Below, piece by piece: positions 1 through 8,463 of a DNA stretch of 64,000 bases (position 1 is its first letter; each line of letters opens with the position of its first letter). The position numbers and the translations under genes were made by a program. The notes beneath the pieces are model-generated. The model was not told the DNA's origin. It did not search any database and saw only the letters and a list, made by a program, of their open reading frames with translations. Source of the DNA: Alphaproteobacteria bacterium (GTDB taxonomy: Bacteria; Pseudomonadota; Alphaproteobacteria; UBA9655); assembly GCA_019749915.1 (NCBI GenBank), contig JAIEPE010000004.1:1-64000 (forward strand). Direction: 5' to 3'.

Positions 1-146
1 TGACGGACCATAAAGAGGGAACAAGCTCGCGAATCCATAGGTTTATTGGAGAGACGCATAAGGAGTAGTTGAAGTTAGGATTTTGAGGCTTGGCTTCACT
101 ATTTGCAGTAGGAGAAAGGTTGGTTATGGTTTGCACCTTGATCTGC

Positions 147-1445
147 CTACTCCTCAGTCTCAGAATCCTCAAGGCTTAATAGATCCTGCTCTGTATCATA
201 GGCAAAAAGCTCAGCATAACGGCCCCAGTTAATGACGACGGAAAGAGTTTCAATGGCTTCCTCTGTTGACATGTAAGTCTTCAGCTCTTTTAAAAATTTC
301 TGTCTGGGGGACCTTTGTTTAGGCAGATCTTGAAGAGTATGATAAATATGTGCAGCCAATGGAATATGACGCATTAAGTGGTAAGAAAATACTTTCTTTC
401 TCTCAAGAATATCCGCTTCACAAAGCACTTTTCCAGAAGGGGTAAGTTCAATATCACCCGTGGAAATTTTGGCAAAGCCTAAGAGCTCAAGAGCTTCAAA
501 AAGGGGCAAGGAATCATTTGCAGAAAGATTTTCTGATTCTGCTAAAGCAAAAATATCCGCTTTTCCATGATAAGGAGCTTCGATTAAGGCATCCATAAGT
601 CCTTGGAGTTTATGAATGGAAATATTCGGGAGCCTATAACCGATACCAATAGCAACCTTTGCTTTCGCACCAGTCGGTAACTCTTTGGTTGTGAGAAGTG
701 TTGTATAAACCGTATCTATAAGATTTTTAAAATGAAGACTCGTTTCATCCCGGGGATAACGGAGAGGAACCTCAATTTCCTTTACAATGCGCCCTGGATC
801 ATGATTAAAGATAACAAGCCGATTAGCAAGGGCTATCGCTTCAATCACGCTATGAGACACCATGATAATGGCTTTGGTTGGGATGCGTTTTTCAATCCAT
901 AATTCCATCAGGTCATTGCGAATATTTTCAGCAGTTAAAATATCTAAAGCTGAAAAAGGTTCATCAAGAAGCAAAATGTCGGGGTTCACAACCAAGGCTC
1001 GTGCAAATCCAACGCGCTGCCGCATGCCACCCGAAAGCTCTTTCGGATAAGCCGATTCATACCCATCCAAGCCAATCAAGTCGATCGCCTCTAGAGACCT
1101 TTTTTTCCGATCCAAATGACTGAATCCAAGGGCTTCAAGTCCAAGCTCCACGTTTTCTAGAACATTCAGCCAGGGAAGAAGGGCATGGGATTGAAAAACC
1201 ATGGCAATGCGTGGAAAGGTGGCAGTGAAAGGAAGTCCTTGATAAAGGACTTTGCCTTCATTAGGAGGAATAAGACCGGCGAGAATCCGCAGAAAAGTTG
1301 ATTTTCCACACCCCGATTTTCCCAAAATAGCAATAAATTCATTTTCTTTTACAGTAAGATTAATTTGAGAAAGGATAAAGGTTGGTTTTTGAGCCTCGCC
1401 ATACCATTTTGAAATAGCGTCAATTGTTAAAAGATCTTTTGTCAT
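147..1445 (-). CDS. ABC transporter ATP-binding protein, NitT/TauT type with C-terminal AAA-associated domain
   Basis: This is the cytoplasmic ATPase of a nitrate/sulfonate/taurine-class importer. The N-terminal half (about residues 5-240) has Walker A GKSGCGKST, a Q-loop (FQSH), the signature LSGGMRQR, Walker B ILLLDEP and an H-loop His (MVSHS). The remaining roughly 170 residues match the AAA-associated domain found at the end of some members of this family (recognised from memory). It lies 9 bp downstream of the double permease gene on the same strand, so the two form one transporter. No periplasmic binding protein is visible, so the substrate cannot be named. Confidence 0.9.
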   Translation of the reverse strand: MTKDLLTIDAISKWYGEAQKPTFILSQINLTVKENEFIAILGKSGCGKSTFLRILAGLIPPNEGKVLYQGLPFTATFPRIAMVFQSHALLPWLNVLENVELGLEALGFSHLDRKKRSLEAIDLIGLDGYESAYPKELSGGMRQRVGFARALVVNPDILLLDEPFSALDILTAENIRNDLMELWIEKRIPTKAIIMVSHSVIEAIALANRLVIFNHDPGRIVKEIEVPLRYPRDETSLHFKNLIDTVYTTLLTTKELPTGAKAKVAIGIGYRLPNISIHKLQGLMDALIEAPYHGKADIFALAESENLSANDSLPLFEALELLGFAKISTGDIELTPSGKVLCEADILERKKVFSYHLMRHIPLAAHIYHTLQDLPKQRSPRQKFLKELKTYMSTEEAIETLSVVINWGRYAELFAYDTEQDLLSLEDSETEE

Positions 1446-1454
1446 AAACTCTCC

Positions 1455-3122
1455 CTAATCCAAACGATAGCGTGTTGTGACATAGAGATAAAGGGGGTGC
1501 CAAAGCATACGATTTAAAACAACCACAAAGCAGGAAAGCATTACAACCCCTAACAATATACGTGGTTGATCACCTACAGCAGTTGCAGAAGCTATATAAG
1601 CTCCTACTCCATTGGCTTCAATAGTTTTATTGCCCCAACTAACATATTCAACAACAATACTTGCGTTCCACGATCCTCCAGCTGCCGTAATGAGACCCGT
1701 CACATAGGCAGGAGCTATTCCAGGTAAGTACAATTTTTTCCATTGAAGCCACCCTTTAACATGAAAATTCTTCATAAGCTCTTGAAAATCAAAAGAAATA
1801 CTAAGAGCTCCCCCTATCACATTGAATAAAATGTACCATTGTGTCCCAAGAACCATAAGTGGACTGAGCCATATATCAGGTGTGAGCTGGTATTTGACAA
1901 TAAGGACAACAAAAACAGGGAACAACAAATTTGCTGGAAACGCCGCCATAAACTGAACCCAAGGTTGCAAGCGACCTGCAAGAGGTCCATTCAATCCGAT
2001 CAATACCCCTATTGGAACCCAAATGATAGATGCTATTGCACATAAAACCACAACCCTTATAAGGGTGATAAAGGTTAAAAAGAAAACATGCTGAACCTCT
2101 GAAAGAGTAATATGTGCGAAGATGTAAGAATAAGCATCAACAGCATAATATATAAAATAGTAAGCGCAAATTAATATAATAATATAAAAAATTACATTAC
2201 TTAAAAAACCATATGTTTTCTTATTATCATTTTCTAATTTATTTAATTTAAGGCTGAAAACGTGTAACAGTGAATCAAAAAAACCTAAAAAACCAAGCCA
2301 TATCCAATTAATAATATGGAAAACTCTTGCCCTCCTTAGCATTGTTAGCACCCAAGATGAGGGGATTTGCTCATGAGCTGTAAGCTCTGCTTTGAATTTA
2401 TCACTCCAAGCCAAAAGCGGCCTGAAGAGAAGTTGATCATATAAAAGAATGACAACAAGCATGGTTAAAATGGCATAAATAATTGATGATATAGATTCAT
2501 GCTTAGAAGCGAGTGCAATATATGATCCAATGCCTGGCAAAAGAATGGTATCTCCTGATAATGTAATGGCTTCAGAGGCCACAACGAAGAACCAACCCGC
2601 TGATACAGACATCATTGTGTTCCATACAAGGTGAGGTGTTGCATAGGGAACTTCCAATTTCCAATACCTTCGCCAAGGAGAAAGACGATAAACGGTTGCA
2701 ACCTCTGTCAATTCTTTTGGAATGGTAATAAAGGATTGATAAAGACTAAAAGTTATATTCCAAGCTTGAGATGTAAAGATCGCAAAAATTGACGCACATT
2801 CAACTCCCAGAAGATTTCCCGGGAAAAGAGCCATAAATCCCGTCACAGTTATGGATAAAAAACCTAAAATAGGCACGGATTGGAGAATATCAAGAATAGG
2901 AATAAGAAAGCGCTCTGCTCGTTTACTCTTTGCTGCAAGACTTGCGTACACAAAGCTAAAGATGAGTGATATGATAAGAGCAAAAAACATTCGTAAAATG
3001 GTTTGCAAGGCATAGTAAGGAAGATTTTGCGGATCTAAAGATAAAGGCAGTGTCTCTGAAATGACAAAAGGAACTGCCATTTGCCGACTTCCCCAGACTA
3101 AAAGCGTAATCCCTGTGATCAC
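1455..3122 (-). CDS. ABC transporter permease, two fused membrane domains
   Basis: Inner-membrane permease partner of the adjacent ATPase. It has many hydrophobic segments in two BPD_transp_1-type halves (about residues 35-235 and 340-550), joined by a linker rich in charged residues. Each half carries an EAA-like loop (for example LEVPYATPHL and LYLPGIAPAY). The start given is a GTG inside the first membrane helix. The frame stays open upstream and encodes residues ending in ...PPLWDGLALL that fit the family's N-terminus, so the true start is probably about 30 codons further up. I see no ATG or GTG there, only ATT or CTG behind an AGGGAG. About 290 bp without a recognisable gene then separate it from the next gene. 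Confidence 0.85.
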   Translation of the reverse strand: MITGITLLVWGSRQMAVPFVISETLPLSLDPQNLPYYALQTILRMFFALIISLIFSFVYASLAAKSKRAERFLIPILDILQSVPILGFLSITVTGFMALFPGNLLGVECASIFAIFTSQAWNITFSLYQSFITIPKELTEVATVYRLSPWRRYWKLEVPYATPHLVWNTMMSVSAGWFFVVASEAITLSGDTILLPGIGSYIALASKHESISSIIYAILTMLVVILLYDQLLFRPLLAWSDKFKAELTAHEQIPSSWVLTMLRRARVFHIINWIWLGFLGFFDSLLHVFSLKLNKLENDNKKTYGFLSNVIFYIIILICAYYFIYYAVDAYSYIFAHITLSEVQHVFFLTFITLIRVVVLCAIASIIWVPIGVLIGLNGPLAGRLQPWVQFMAAFPANLLFPVFVVLIVKYQLTPDIWLSPLMVLGTQWYILFNVIGGALSISFDFQELMKNFHVKGWLQWKKLYLPGIAPAYVTGLITAAGGSWNASIVVEYVSWGNKTIEANGVGAYIASATAVGDQPRILLGVVMLSCFVVVLNRMLWHPLYLYVTTRYRLD

Positions 3123-3412
3123 AACAAGCAGAGCAAGGCCATCCCATAAAGGGGGGTTAAAGCGTGCTATTTGAGAGGATGGTATGAGTTTGAATTGAAA
3201 AATCAGTAAAATCTCCCTTATTTTTAAAAGGATAATATCATGAAATGATCGGATAAAAATTTTTTTGTAAAAAGTTCTTTCATAGAATGCGAAAATTATC
3301 TTTGCTTCCTTATATAACTTCCTTTTTGTTAACCTTTTTTTAACTTGTCCCTGTTATTTTCATACGATTCCAACATTGGGATAATTAAAATTTTACATTT
3401 AGGAGACGTAAA

Positions 3413-3763
3413 ATGAAACTTAACTCTATTGCACTATTCGCAGCTGTTTCCATGTTAAATGTGGCTCCAACAGTTGTTTTTGCACAAAATGCCGGCAATA
3501 ATACCGGGTCAGCAACTTCAAGCTCAGATGTGGGGACAGCCCCATCAAAGGGGACTTCAGGTACACCAGCAGGTCAAGCTGGTTCAGAAATGATGCCACA
3601 TCAACAACAAGAATTAGGCTCTACCATTAGCGGCCCTGAGACAGCACCATCTAGTACAGATGGTGGTTCAGCTCCTGCGACTGGCACACAAGATAAAAGC
3701 AATAGTATGGGCAATGGAGCTAACGATGGCAGCTCAAAAAGCAGCAGCGGAAGCTCACACTAA
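3413..3763 (+). CDS. secreted low-complexity Ser/Gly/Thr-rich protein
   Basis: No family recognised. The 116-residue product starts with a Sec signal peptide (hydrophobic core about residues 5-20, likely cleavage after VVFA). The rest is low complexity, dominated by Ser, Gly, Thr, Ala, Asn and Gln and ending in a run of Ser/Gly/Lys. No cysteines or globular motif are visible in the mature part, so it is probably disordered in the periplasm or outside the cell. An AGGAG ribosome-binding site precedes the ATG by about 8 bases, and a probable terminator follows. The gene stands alone. Confidence 0.7.
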   Translation: MKLNSIALFAAVSMLNVAPTVVFAQNAGNNTGSATSSSDVGTAPSKGTSGTPAGQAGSEMMPHQQQELGSTISGPETAPSSTDGGSAPATGTQDKSNSMGNGANDGSSKSSSGSSH

Positions 3764-3802
3764 GTTTTAACCATCACCACGTAAAGCGTTTGTGTCCGAA
3801 AA

Positions 3803-3836
3803 AGGGCTGTAGGGTTTAATCTTATAGTCCTTTTTT
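3803..3836 (+). terminator. probable Rho-independent terminator
   Basis: An imperfect stem with G-U pairs (AGGGCTGTA against TATAGTCCT) is followed directly by a run of six T. It lies about 40 bases after the stop of the Ser/Gly-rich secreted protein gene. Confidence 0.5.
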
Positions 3837-3953
3837 CCCTTTTCTCACCTAAATATATTTAAAATTTTAGTAAAATTTAATTAAACTTTTAATATTTGCA
3901 TATTCTTTAATAAAGCTTTATATACCTCCTGTTGTTAATATTAGGAGTATATT

Positions 3954-4331
3954 ATGATAAAAAAATATGTTTTGTTTCTTGCCGTTGCCCTTACCCTTTC
4001 AGGAAATGTCAATGCAATTACCTCTGAAGAATTTGAAACCTTTTTAGATAGTGCTCAAACACATTATCCCATTATTAGGAAATTACGGTCCGAAAGTAAT
4101 TTCAAAGAAAGTGCAGAAAAGTTTTTAAAAACAAGCTCTACATCTGAAAAAGTATTAGATAGCTGTATTAAGGAAAACATAAGAACATACATTAATCTTA
4201 TGGAAAACATGTTTTACTTCGAGCTTGTAGAAGCACTTGATCCTGTCTATAGAGATTTAAATCCTGACTGTGGTACCAGTGGAAACAAACGCCCAGTAAA
4301 AGGTATTTTTGGACGTAGTTTAATTCACTAA
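3954..4331 (+). CDS. small secreted protein, function unknown
   Basis: The 125-residue product has a clear Sec signal peptide (MIKKYVLFLAVALTLSGNVNA, cleavage likely after VNA) and a mature helical, charged region of about 104 residues with two cysteines (in DSCIKEN and PDCGTSG) that could form a disulfide. I recognise no domain. A TAGGAG ribosome-binding site and a strong terminator frame it as a single-gene unit. It is AT-rich compared with the housekeeping genes. Confidence 0.7.
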   Translation: MIKKYVLFLAVALTLSGNVNAITSEEFETFLDSAQTHYPIIRKLRSESNFKESAEKFLKTSSTSEKVLDSCIKENIRTYINLMENMFYFELVEALDPVYRDLNPDCGTSGNKRPVKGIFGRSLIH

Positions 4332-4341
4332 ACCATCTCAT

Positions 4342-4370
4342 CCCGTAGCCTTACAGGCTGCGGGATTTTT
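4342..4370 (+). terminator. Rho-independent terminator
   Basis: A 9-bp stem, CCCGTAGCC paired with GGCTGCGGG (one G-U pair) around a TTACA loop, is followed by ATTTTTATT. It lies 10 bases after the preceding stop codon. Confidence 0.85.
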
Positions 4371-4462
4371 ATTATCTTCAGACCTTCTTTTCCTTGACAC
4401 CCCTTATCCAATAAGGAATCATAAACCATAAGCTCATAAAATAAAGAAAATAGGGGATTTCA

Positions 4463-5302
4463 ATGATTAAAAATATTCTTGTAACGCTTGATGACTCTGA
4501 ATCCAGTATCTCTGCAAAAAAGCTGGGTGTTGCTCTTGCCAAAGAGCATAAAGCGGTTGTTACAGGTATTGGGGTTTTAGATCAGCCTTGGATTGCAGCT
4601 CCTGAAGCGATTCCTTTGGGTGGCGCAGCTTTTAAGGTCGAATTAGATGAGAAGCTTCTTCAAGATACACGGCGCCGCGTGCACAAACTTGAAAAAGAAT
4701 TTACAGCCTTTTGCAAAGCAGAAAAAGTTGACAGCACCATCATTGACGCCACCGGTGTACCTTCTTATGAAATCGAATATTTTGCAATAGTACATGATCT
4801 TCTGATCATTGGTAAAGACGCCACTTTTCATTTTACAAGCACAGAAGAAACCGGAGTTTCTGTAAAACAAATTATTCGGGATAATCCACTCCCCGTCATT
4901 GTCACAAGCCCTACGATTCCTTATGAAAAGAGTTCAAGTATTCTTGTTGCCTTTGACGGAACTTTTGCATCCTCTCGCGCCCTTCATATGGCTATATTGG
5001 TGGGAATTTTAAAAGGAAAAGAAGTTCACATCGCCCATGTCAATTCTAACGAAAAAGAAGCCAAGAGTATTGTTGAGATTGCAGTTAAACTTTGTGCCAA
5101 CCATGGCATTAAAGCCAAGGGACACCCACTGAAAACTTCAGAAAAGCCTGCCAGTGCCCTCTTGAAACTTTCAGAAGAAATCGAACCTGCTCTTATTGTC
5201 ATGGGCGCCTTTGGGCATGCGGGAATTAGCTATCTCTTCATGGGTTCGTGTGCAAAGACTCTTTTACGAACAACGAATATTCCTTTGTTCATTTACCATT
5301 AA
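4463..5302 (+). CDS. universal stress protein, two tandem UspA domains
   Basis: Cytoplasmic stress protein of 279 residues with two Usp folds. The first (about 1-150) begins with the typical IKNILVTLDDSESS. The second (about 158-279) begins SILVAFDGT. The C-terminal copy keeps the ATP-binding pattern G-x2-G-x9-G-S (MGAFGHAG...FMGS); the first copy lacks it, so only the second domain is expected to bind nucleotide. It is transcribed alone and is convergent with the SDR gene. Its target is not evident from context. Confidence 0.9.
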   Translation: MIKNILVTLDDSESSISAKKLGVALAKEHKAVVTGIGVLDQPWIAAPEAIPLGGAAFKVELDEKLLQDTRRRVHKLEKEFTAFCKAEKVDSTIIDATGVPSYEIEYFAIVHDLLIIGKDATFHFTSTEETGVSVKQIIRDNPLPVIVTSPTIPYEKSSSILVAFDGTFASSRALHMAILVGILKGKEVHIAHVNSNEKEAKSIVEIAVKLCANHGIKAKGHPLKTSEKPASALLKLSEEIEPALIVMGAFGHAGISYLFMGSCAKTLLRTTNIPLFIYH

Positions 5303-5325
5303 TTTTTACCTCACGCACATTTCCA

Positions 5326-6153
5326 CTACAGGGCTGTAAAGCCTCCATCGATGACAAGTTCACTCCCCGTTATGAACGAGGATTCATCAGAGATAAAAAA
5401 GAGAATTCCATTAGCCACTTCTTCTGGCTCACCCACACGCCCCATCGGAATCAAAGCACCTATCTCCTTACGAGTCATTCCTCCTTCCTCCACGATCCTT
5501 TCAACCAAGGGTGTCCAAATCAGAGCTGGGTACACAGAATTGACGCGAATTTTGTCTTTTACATAAAGCATTGCATCCGTTCTTGACATGGATCGCACAG
5601 CTCCCTTAGAAGCGCCGTAAGCATTATTAATGCGCAGAGAAGCGATTAAAGCTGCCGTCGAGGAAACATTCACAATACTTCCTCCCCCATTTGCCTTCAT
5701 ATAAGGGATCGCATGTTTGGTACAAAAGAAGACGCCTTTCACATTGACAGATTGGATAGCATCCCATTCTTCTTCCGTAAGCTCATGGGTAGGTTTATGA
5801 GCGCCTCCAATGCCCGCATTGTTGACGAGACCATCAATTTTGCCATAAGTCTCATAAACCGACTTCATGACGTTTTGAGCCTCAGCTTCATTGGCCGTAT
5901 TCAAATGCCAAAATTTGGCCGTTCCTCCATTTTTTGTAATAAGCTTAACAAGCGCATGACCATCCTCATCATTTTTACCCGTAATGACAACCTTGGCCCC
6001 TTCTCGAGCAAACAATAGGCACGTGGCTTTCCCTATACCAGCGGTTCCGCCTGTGACAATAATGACTTTATTTTCTAGGCGATTGCCACAGAATGCTGGT
6101 TGACTGAAGGCTAGAGAAAATAGAGTCAATGTTAAAAAGAGTTCTTTGATCAT
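5326..6153 (-). CDS. short-chain dehydrogenase/reductase with an N-terminal signal peptide
   Basis: A classical SDR of 275 residues. It has the Rossmann motif TGGTAGIG, NNAG, the catalytic Ser (NVSST) and YGASK with the catalytic Tyr and Lys, and the C-terminal IDGGF. Unusually, a leader of about 22 residues (MIKELFLTLTLFSLAFSQPAF) precedes the normal family start NRLENKVIIVTGG. There is no alternative start between leader and domain, and a GAGGAAA ribosome-binding site precedes the ATG, so the leader is probably real. The substrate is unknown. A periplasmic location would be odd for an NAD(P)-dependent enzyme. Confidence 0.88.
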   Translation of the reverse strand: MIKELFLTLTLFSLAFSQPAFCGNRLENKVIIVTGGTAGIGKATCLLFAREGAKVVITGKNDEDGHALVKLITKNGGTAKFWHLNTANEAEAQNVMKSVYETYGKIDGLVNNAGIGGAHKPTHELTEEEWDAIQSVNVKGVFFCTKHAIPYMKANGGGSIVNVSSTAALIASLRINNAYGASKGAVRSMSRTDAMLYVKDKIRVNSVYPALIWTPLVERIVEEGGMTRKEIGALIPMGRVGEPEEVANGILFFISDESSFITGSELVIDGGFTAL

Positions 6154-6187
6154 ATGGTAGTTTCCTCATCAAAAATTATACTTATTT

Positions 6188-6673
6188 TTATAAGGGCACA
6201 AAAGCCGTTTCTGTCAGATGATAACTTGGGTGTTTCATGCCCAATAATTTTAACTTTTCAAAACGAGAGTCAAGGTAACGCGTTCGCCAAAGAGTCATGT
6301 GAGGTACATATTTTTCATCTATCGCCCACCTTTTTTCTGAGAGTTCACCAACCTTGCCTGAAAGCCATCTATGCATTTCATTTAAAGTGCGGCTTGTGGT
6401 CTCCGAAGGAGTAAAAGCAATGATATGGCCAAAAAGAAACTGGGCCGTGTCAACTTCATAAAGTGGATTTATCCTTGAAACTTCCTTTTGCATTTCGCAA
6501 ACTATAGTATCTCCAAAAGAGGTGAACTCCTCTTCAGGAATCATCTTACCAATAAAGCCAAGGGTACAATGAAACTTTCGATTTTGCAGTTTATAACCAC
6601 TCTCTAAGAGCAAATTGTTAAGAGCCGTTTGGTCATTTTTAGAAACATTAATTTTGAGGGCCATCGAGCGCAT
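6188..6673 (-). CDS. 2H phosphoesterase superfamily protein (2'-5' RNA ligase-like)
   Basis: The 161-residue protein carries the two HxT motifs of the 2H superfamily, HCTLGFIG near residue 36 and HMTLWR near residue 130, separated by about 95 residues. Members act on 2'-5' or cyclic phosphodiester bonds in RNA or nucleotides; the real substrate cannot be told from sequence. A TAGGAGGG ribosome-binding site precedes the start. The gene lies just downstream of tRNA-Glu on the same strand, with about 20 bases between them. Confidence 0.85.
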   Translation of the reverse strand: MRSMALKINVSKNDQTALNNLLLESGYKLQNRKFHCTLGFIGKMIPEEEFTSFGDTIVCEMQKEVSRINPLYEVDTAQFLFGHIIAFTPSETTSRTLNEMHRWLSGKVGELSEKRWAIDEKYVPHMTLWRTRYLDSRFEKLKLLGMKHPSYHLTETAFVPL

Positions 6674-6693
6674 ATTTATATTACCCTCCTAAA

Positions 6694-6769
6694 TGGCGTC
6701 CCCTACGGGATTCGAACCCGTGTTGCCGCCGTGAGAGGGCGGTGTCCTAGGCCTCTAGACGAAGGGGAC
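6694..6769 (-). tRNA. tRNA-Glu, anticodon CTC
   Basis: 76 nt including an encoded 3' CCA. The acceptor stem GTCCCCT pairs with AGGGGAC, the T arm is GGGTTCGAATCCC, and the anticodon stem CCGCC/GGCGG encloses the loop CTCTCAC, giving anticodon CTC, which reads GAG. The sequence is close to the E. coli tRNA-Glu that I remember, which has TTC at this point. Confidence 0.95.
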
Positions 6770-6870
6770 ATCATTTGCCTTGTACCTGAAGTCACTCTTT
6801 GAATCAAGAATTTATTAACTATTTTCTGTTATCTCTAATTTATAACGCACTTAACAAGGAGGAAAAAATC

Positions 6871-7128
6871 ATGAAAAATTTAGCCTTTTTCGCTATAATT
6901 CTCACTCTCAGCTCATCTCTGCAGGCAGAAAGCCTCTCCTCCTGCCATAGTTCTTGTTATTCGGCTAAAGCAAGTTGTAATGCCAAAAAGGCTCACACTT
7001 TTAATTCATGTGATGATGGCTTATTTACCTGCAAAGCCAGCTGTAACAGCGGCAAGTCTCAGGAAACCTATGGGCTGAGCCCTCTTGAAATTTCTTTCCA
7101 ACCTATTGTTGATCTCGAGAAGAATTAA
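6871..7128 (+). CDS. small cysteine-rich secreted protein
   Basis: An 85-residue product with signal peptide MKNLAFFAIILTLSSSLQA and a mature part with six cysteines in a repeated pattern (CHSSC, ASC, SCDDG, TCKASC) that suggests disulfides. No known family. The start is set by AAGGAGG located 8 bases upstream; a longer frame without a ribosome-binding site exists but is unlikely. The 3' end overlaps the convergent EamA gene by 26 bp. Confidence 0.65.
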   Translation: MKNLAFFAIILTLSSSLQAESLSSCHSSCYSAKASCNAKKAHTFNSCDDGLFTCKASCNSGKSQETYGLSPLEISFQPIVDLEKN

Positions 7129-8002
7129 GTTCAAAACGGGTCAGACCGTAGGTTGCTCCAACAATAATAAAACTTCCTGCCAGGCTCCACCACGTGGGAG
7201 TTTCTTGAAAAATAAGATAACCTACAGGAATTGCAAAGCATAGGCGCGTATATTCAAAAGGTGCCAAAAAAGAGGGATTGGCGTATTTCAAAGCTGAAAC
7301 AGAACAAAACTGAGAAAAAACACCCACAGCGCCAATTCCCATTAAGGTAAGAATATCAGATAGAGCCGGCGTCTTCCAAAAACTTAATACCACAAGTCCT
7401 ACTACAAGCGTTGTCACTGTGTTGGTATAAAACATGATAGTTAAAGTTTTTTCCGTTCGCGAGAGGACTTTGGTGCACACAATAGTCAGAGCAGCAAAAA
7501 GGTTTGCGAACAATTCAACCCAAACTCCAAAGCTAATGTCCATCTCATGAGGACACACCATCACAAGAACGCCAAAATACCCTAGCAGAATTAAAAGCCA
7601 TTTTGGTAGCGATACCTTGTCCTTTAAAAGAATATAGGAAATAACTGTTGTAAAAAGAGGCCCTGTCATTCCAATGGAAGTAGCTAACGCAAGGGGTAAA
7701 TGGCGGTAAGCATAATAAGTACAGCCCATAGCCGTCACGACACCTATAACCCGTAAAAAGTGCAAAAATGGCCGGGTTGTGGCAAAGCTCTTAATCCCTG
7801 ATTGCAGAATAAAAGGGCTGAAGAAAACAAGACCAAAGAAATAGCGCATAAAAAGCACCATGATGCTATCCACTTCCGGAGAAAGGGATTTCGCAAAGGC
7901 CATGGCAGTGCTGAAGCTAAGAGCCCATAGCAACATAAAGCCGGCTCCAACAAGCTTCGGAGAAATACTTGTCGATAGTGTAGCTAAACGATTTTCAATC
8001 AT
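7103..8002 (-). CDS. EamA/DMT family transporter
   Basis: Inner-membrane protein of 299 residues with about ten hydrophobic helices arranged as two EamA repeats (about 15-150 and 160-290). It belongs to the drug/metabolite transporter superfamily, whose members export or import amino acids, nucleotides or S-adenosylmethionine. Intracellular alphaproteobacteria often carry such proteins, but nothing here fixes the substrate. The gene stands apart from its neighbours. Confidence 0.87.
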   Translation of the reverse strand: MIENRLATLSTSISPKLVGAGFMLLWALSFSTAMAFAKSLSPEVDSIMVLFMRYFFGLVFFSPFILQSGIKSFATTRPFLHFLRVIGVVTAMGCTYYAYRHLPLALATSIGMTGPLFTTVISYILLKDKVSLPKWLLILLGYFGVLVMVCPHEMDISFGVWVELFANLFAALTIVCTKVLSRTEKTLTIMFYTNTVTTLVVGLVVLSFWKTPALSDILTLMGIGAVGVFSQFCSVSALKYANPSFLAPFEYTRLCFAIPVGYLIFQETPTWWSLAGSFIIVGATYGLTRFELNSSRDQQ

Positions 8003-8078
8003 CTGAATTCCCTTCCCATCTTGAGTATATAGGAAGGGATTTAGAAAATCTCAATCCTTTGAGAAGAAATAGAAAAGG

Positions 8079-8444
8079 TCACCGCGGCGCGTAAAGGCCC
8101 AGGACAGCTCCCGTTGGATCTATGAAAACACTATAGAACCCCTTATCTCCTCCTAAATCAGTGATGGGAACAGTGATCTTGGCACCAAGCTTTTCTGCCT
8201 TCGCTGTATATTCGTGAATGTCACTGACATTAACAAAGGGAATCCATTGAGAAATATTTTTATCTCCACTTTGAGAAACTCCCGCACAAGGCCCTTCACC
8301 TGCATCAACTTCGATGTAAGAGATTTCACCCTCAGCCTTTTTTTGCTGCTCTGTCATCGTCCAATGAAAAAGATGACCGTAAAACTCCTTCGCTTTTTTA
8401 GGGTCTGAAGCTCCCATCTGCATCCAGCCAAATGTATTTTTCAT
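8079..8444 (-). CDS. VOC superfamily (glyoxalase/bleomycin-resistance-like) protein
   Basis: A 121-residue single vicinal-oxygen-chelate fold. It has the N-terminal pattern FGWMQMGASDPKKAKEFYGH typical of small VOC proteins and ends DPTGAVLGLY, also typical. Probably a cytoplasmic metal-binding enzyme or resistance-type protein; no substrate can be given. It lies 19 bp downstream of the symporter gene on the same strand and could be cotranscribed. An AGAAGGAGAAAG ribosome-binding site precedes the ATG. Confidence 0.85.
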   Translation of the reverse strand: MKNTFGWMQMGASDPKKAKEFYGHLFHWTMTEQQKKAEGEISYIEVDAGEGPCAGVSQSGDKNISQWIPFVNVSDIHEYTAKAEKLGAKITVPITDLGGDKGFYSVFIDPTGAVLGLYAPR

Positions 8445-8463
8445 TACTTTCTCCTTCTTTTTT

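Noticed and set aside
1-59. Possible start of a minus-strand gene (MRLSNKPMDSRACSLFMVR...)
   Set aside because: Only 19 codons are inside the window, no ribosome-binding site is seen before the ATG and no family can be recognised.
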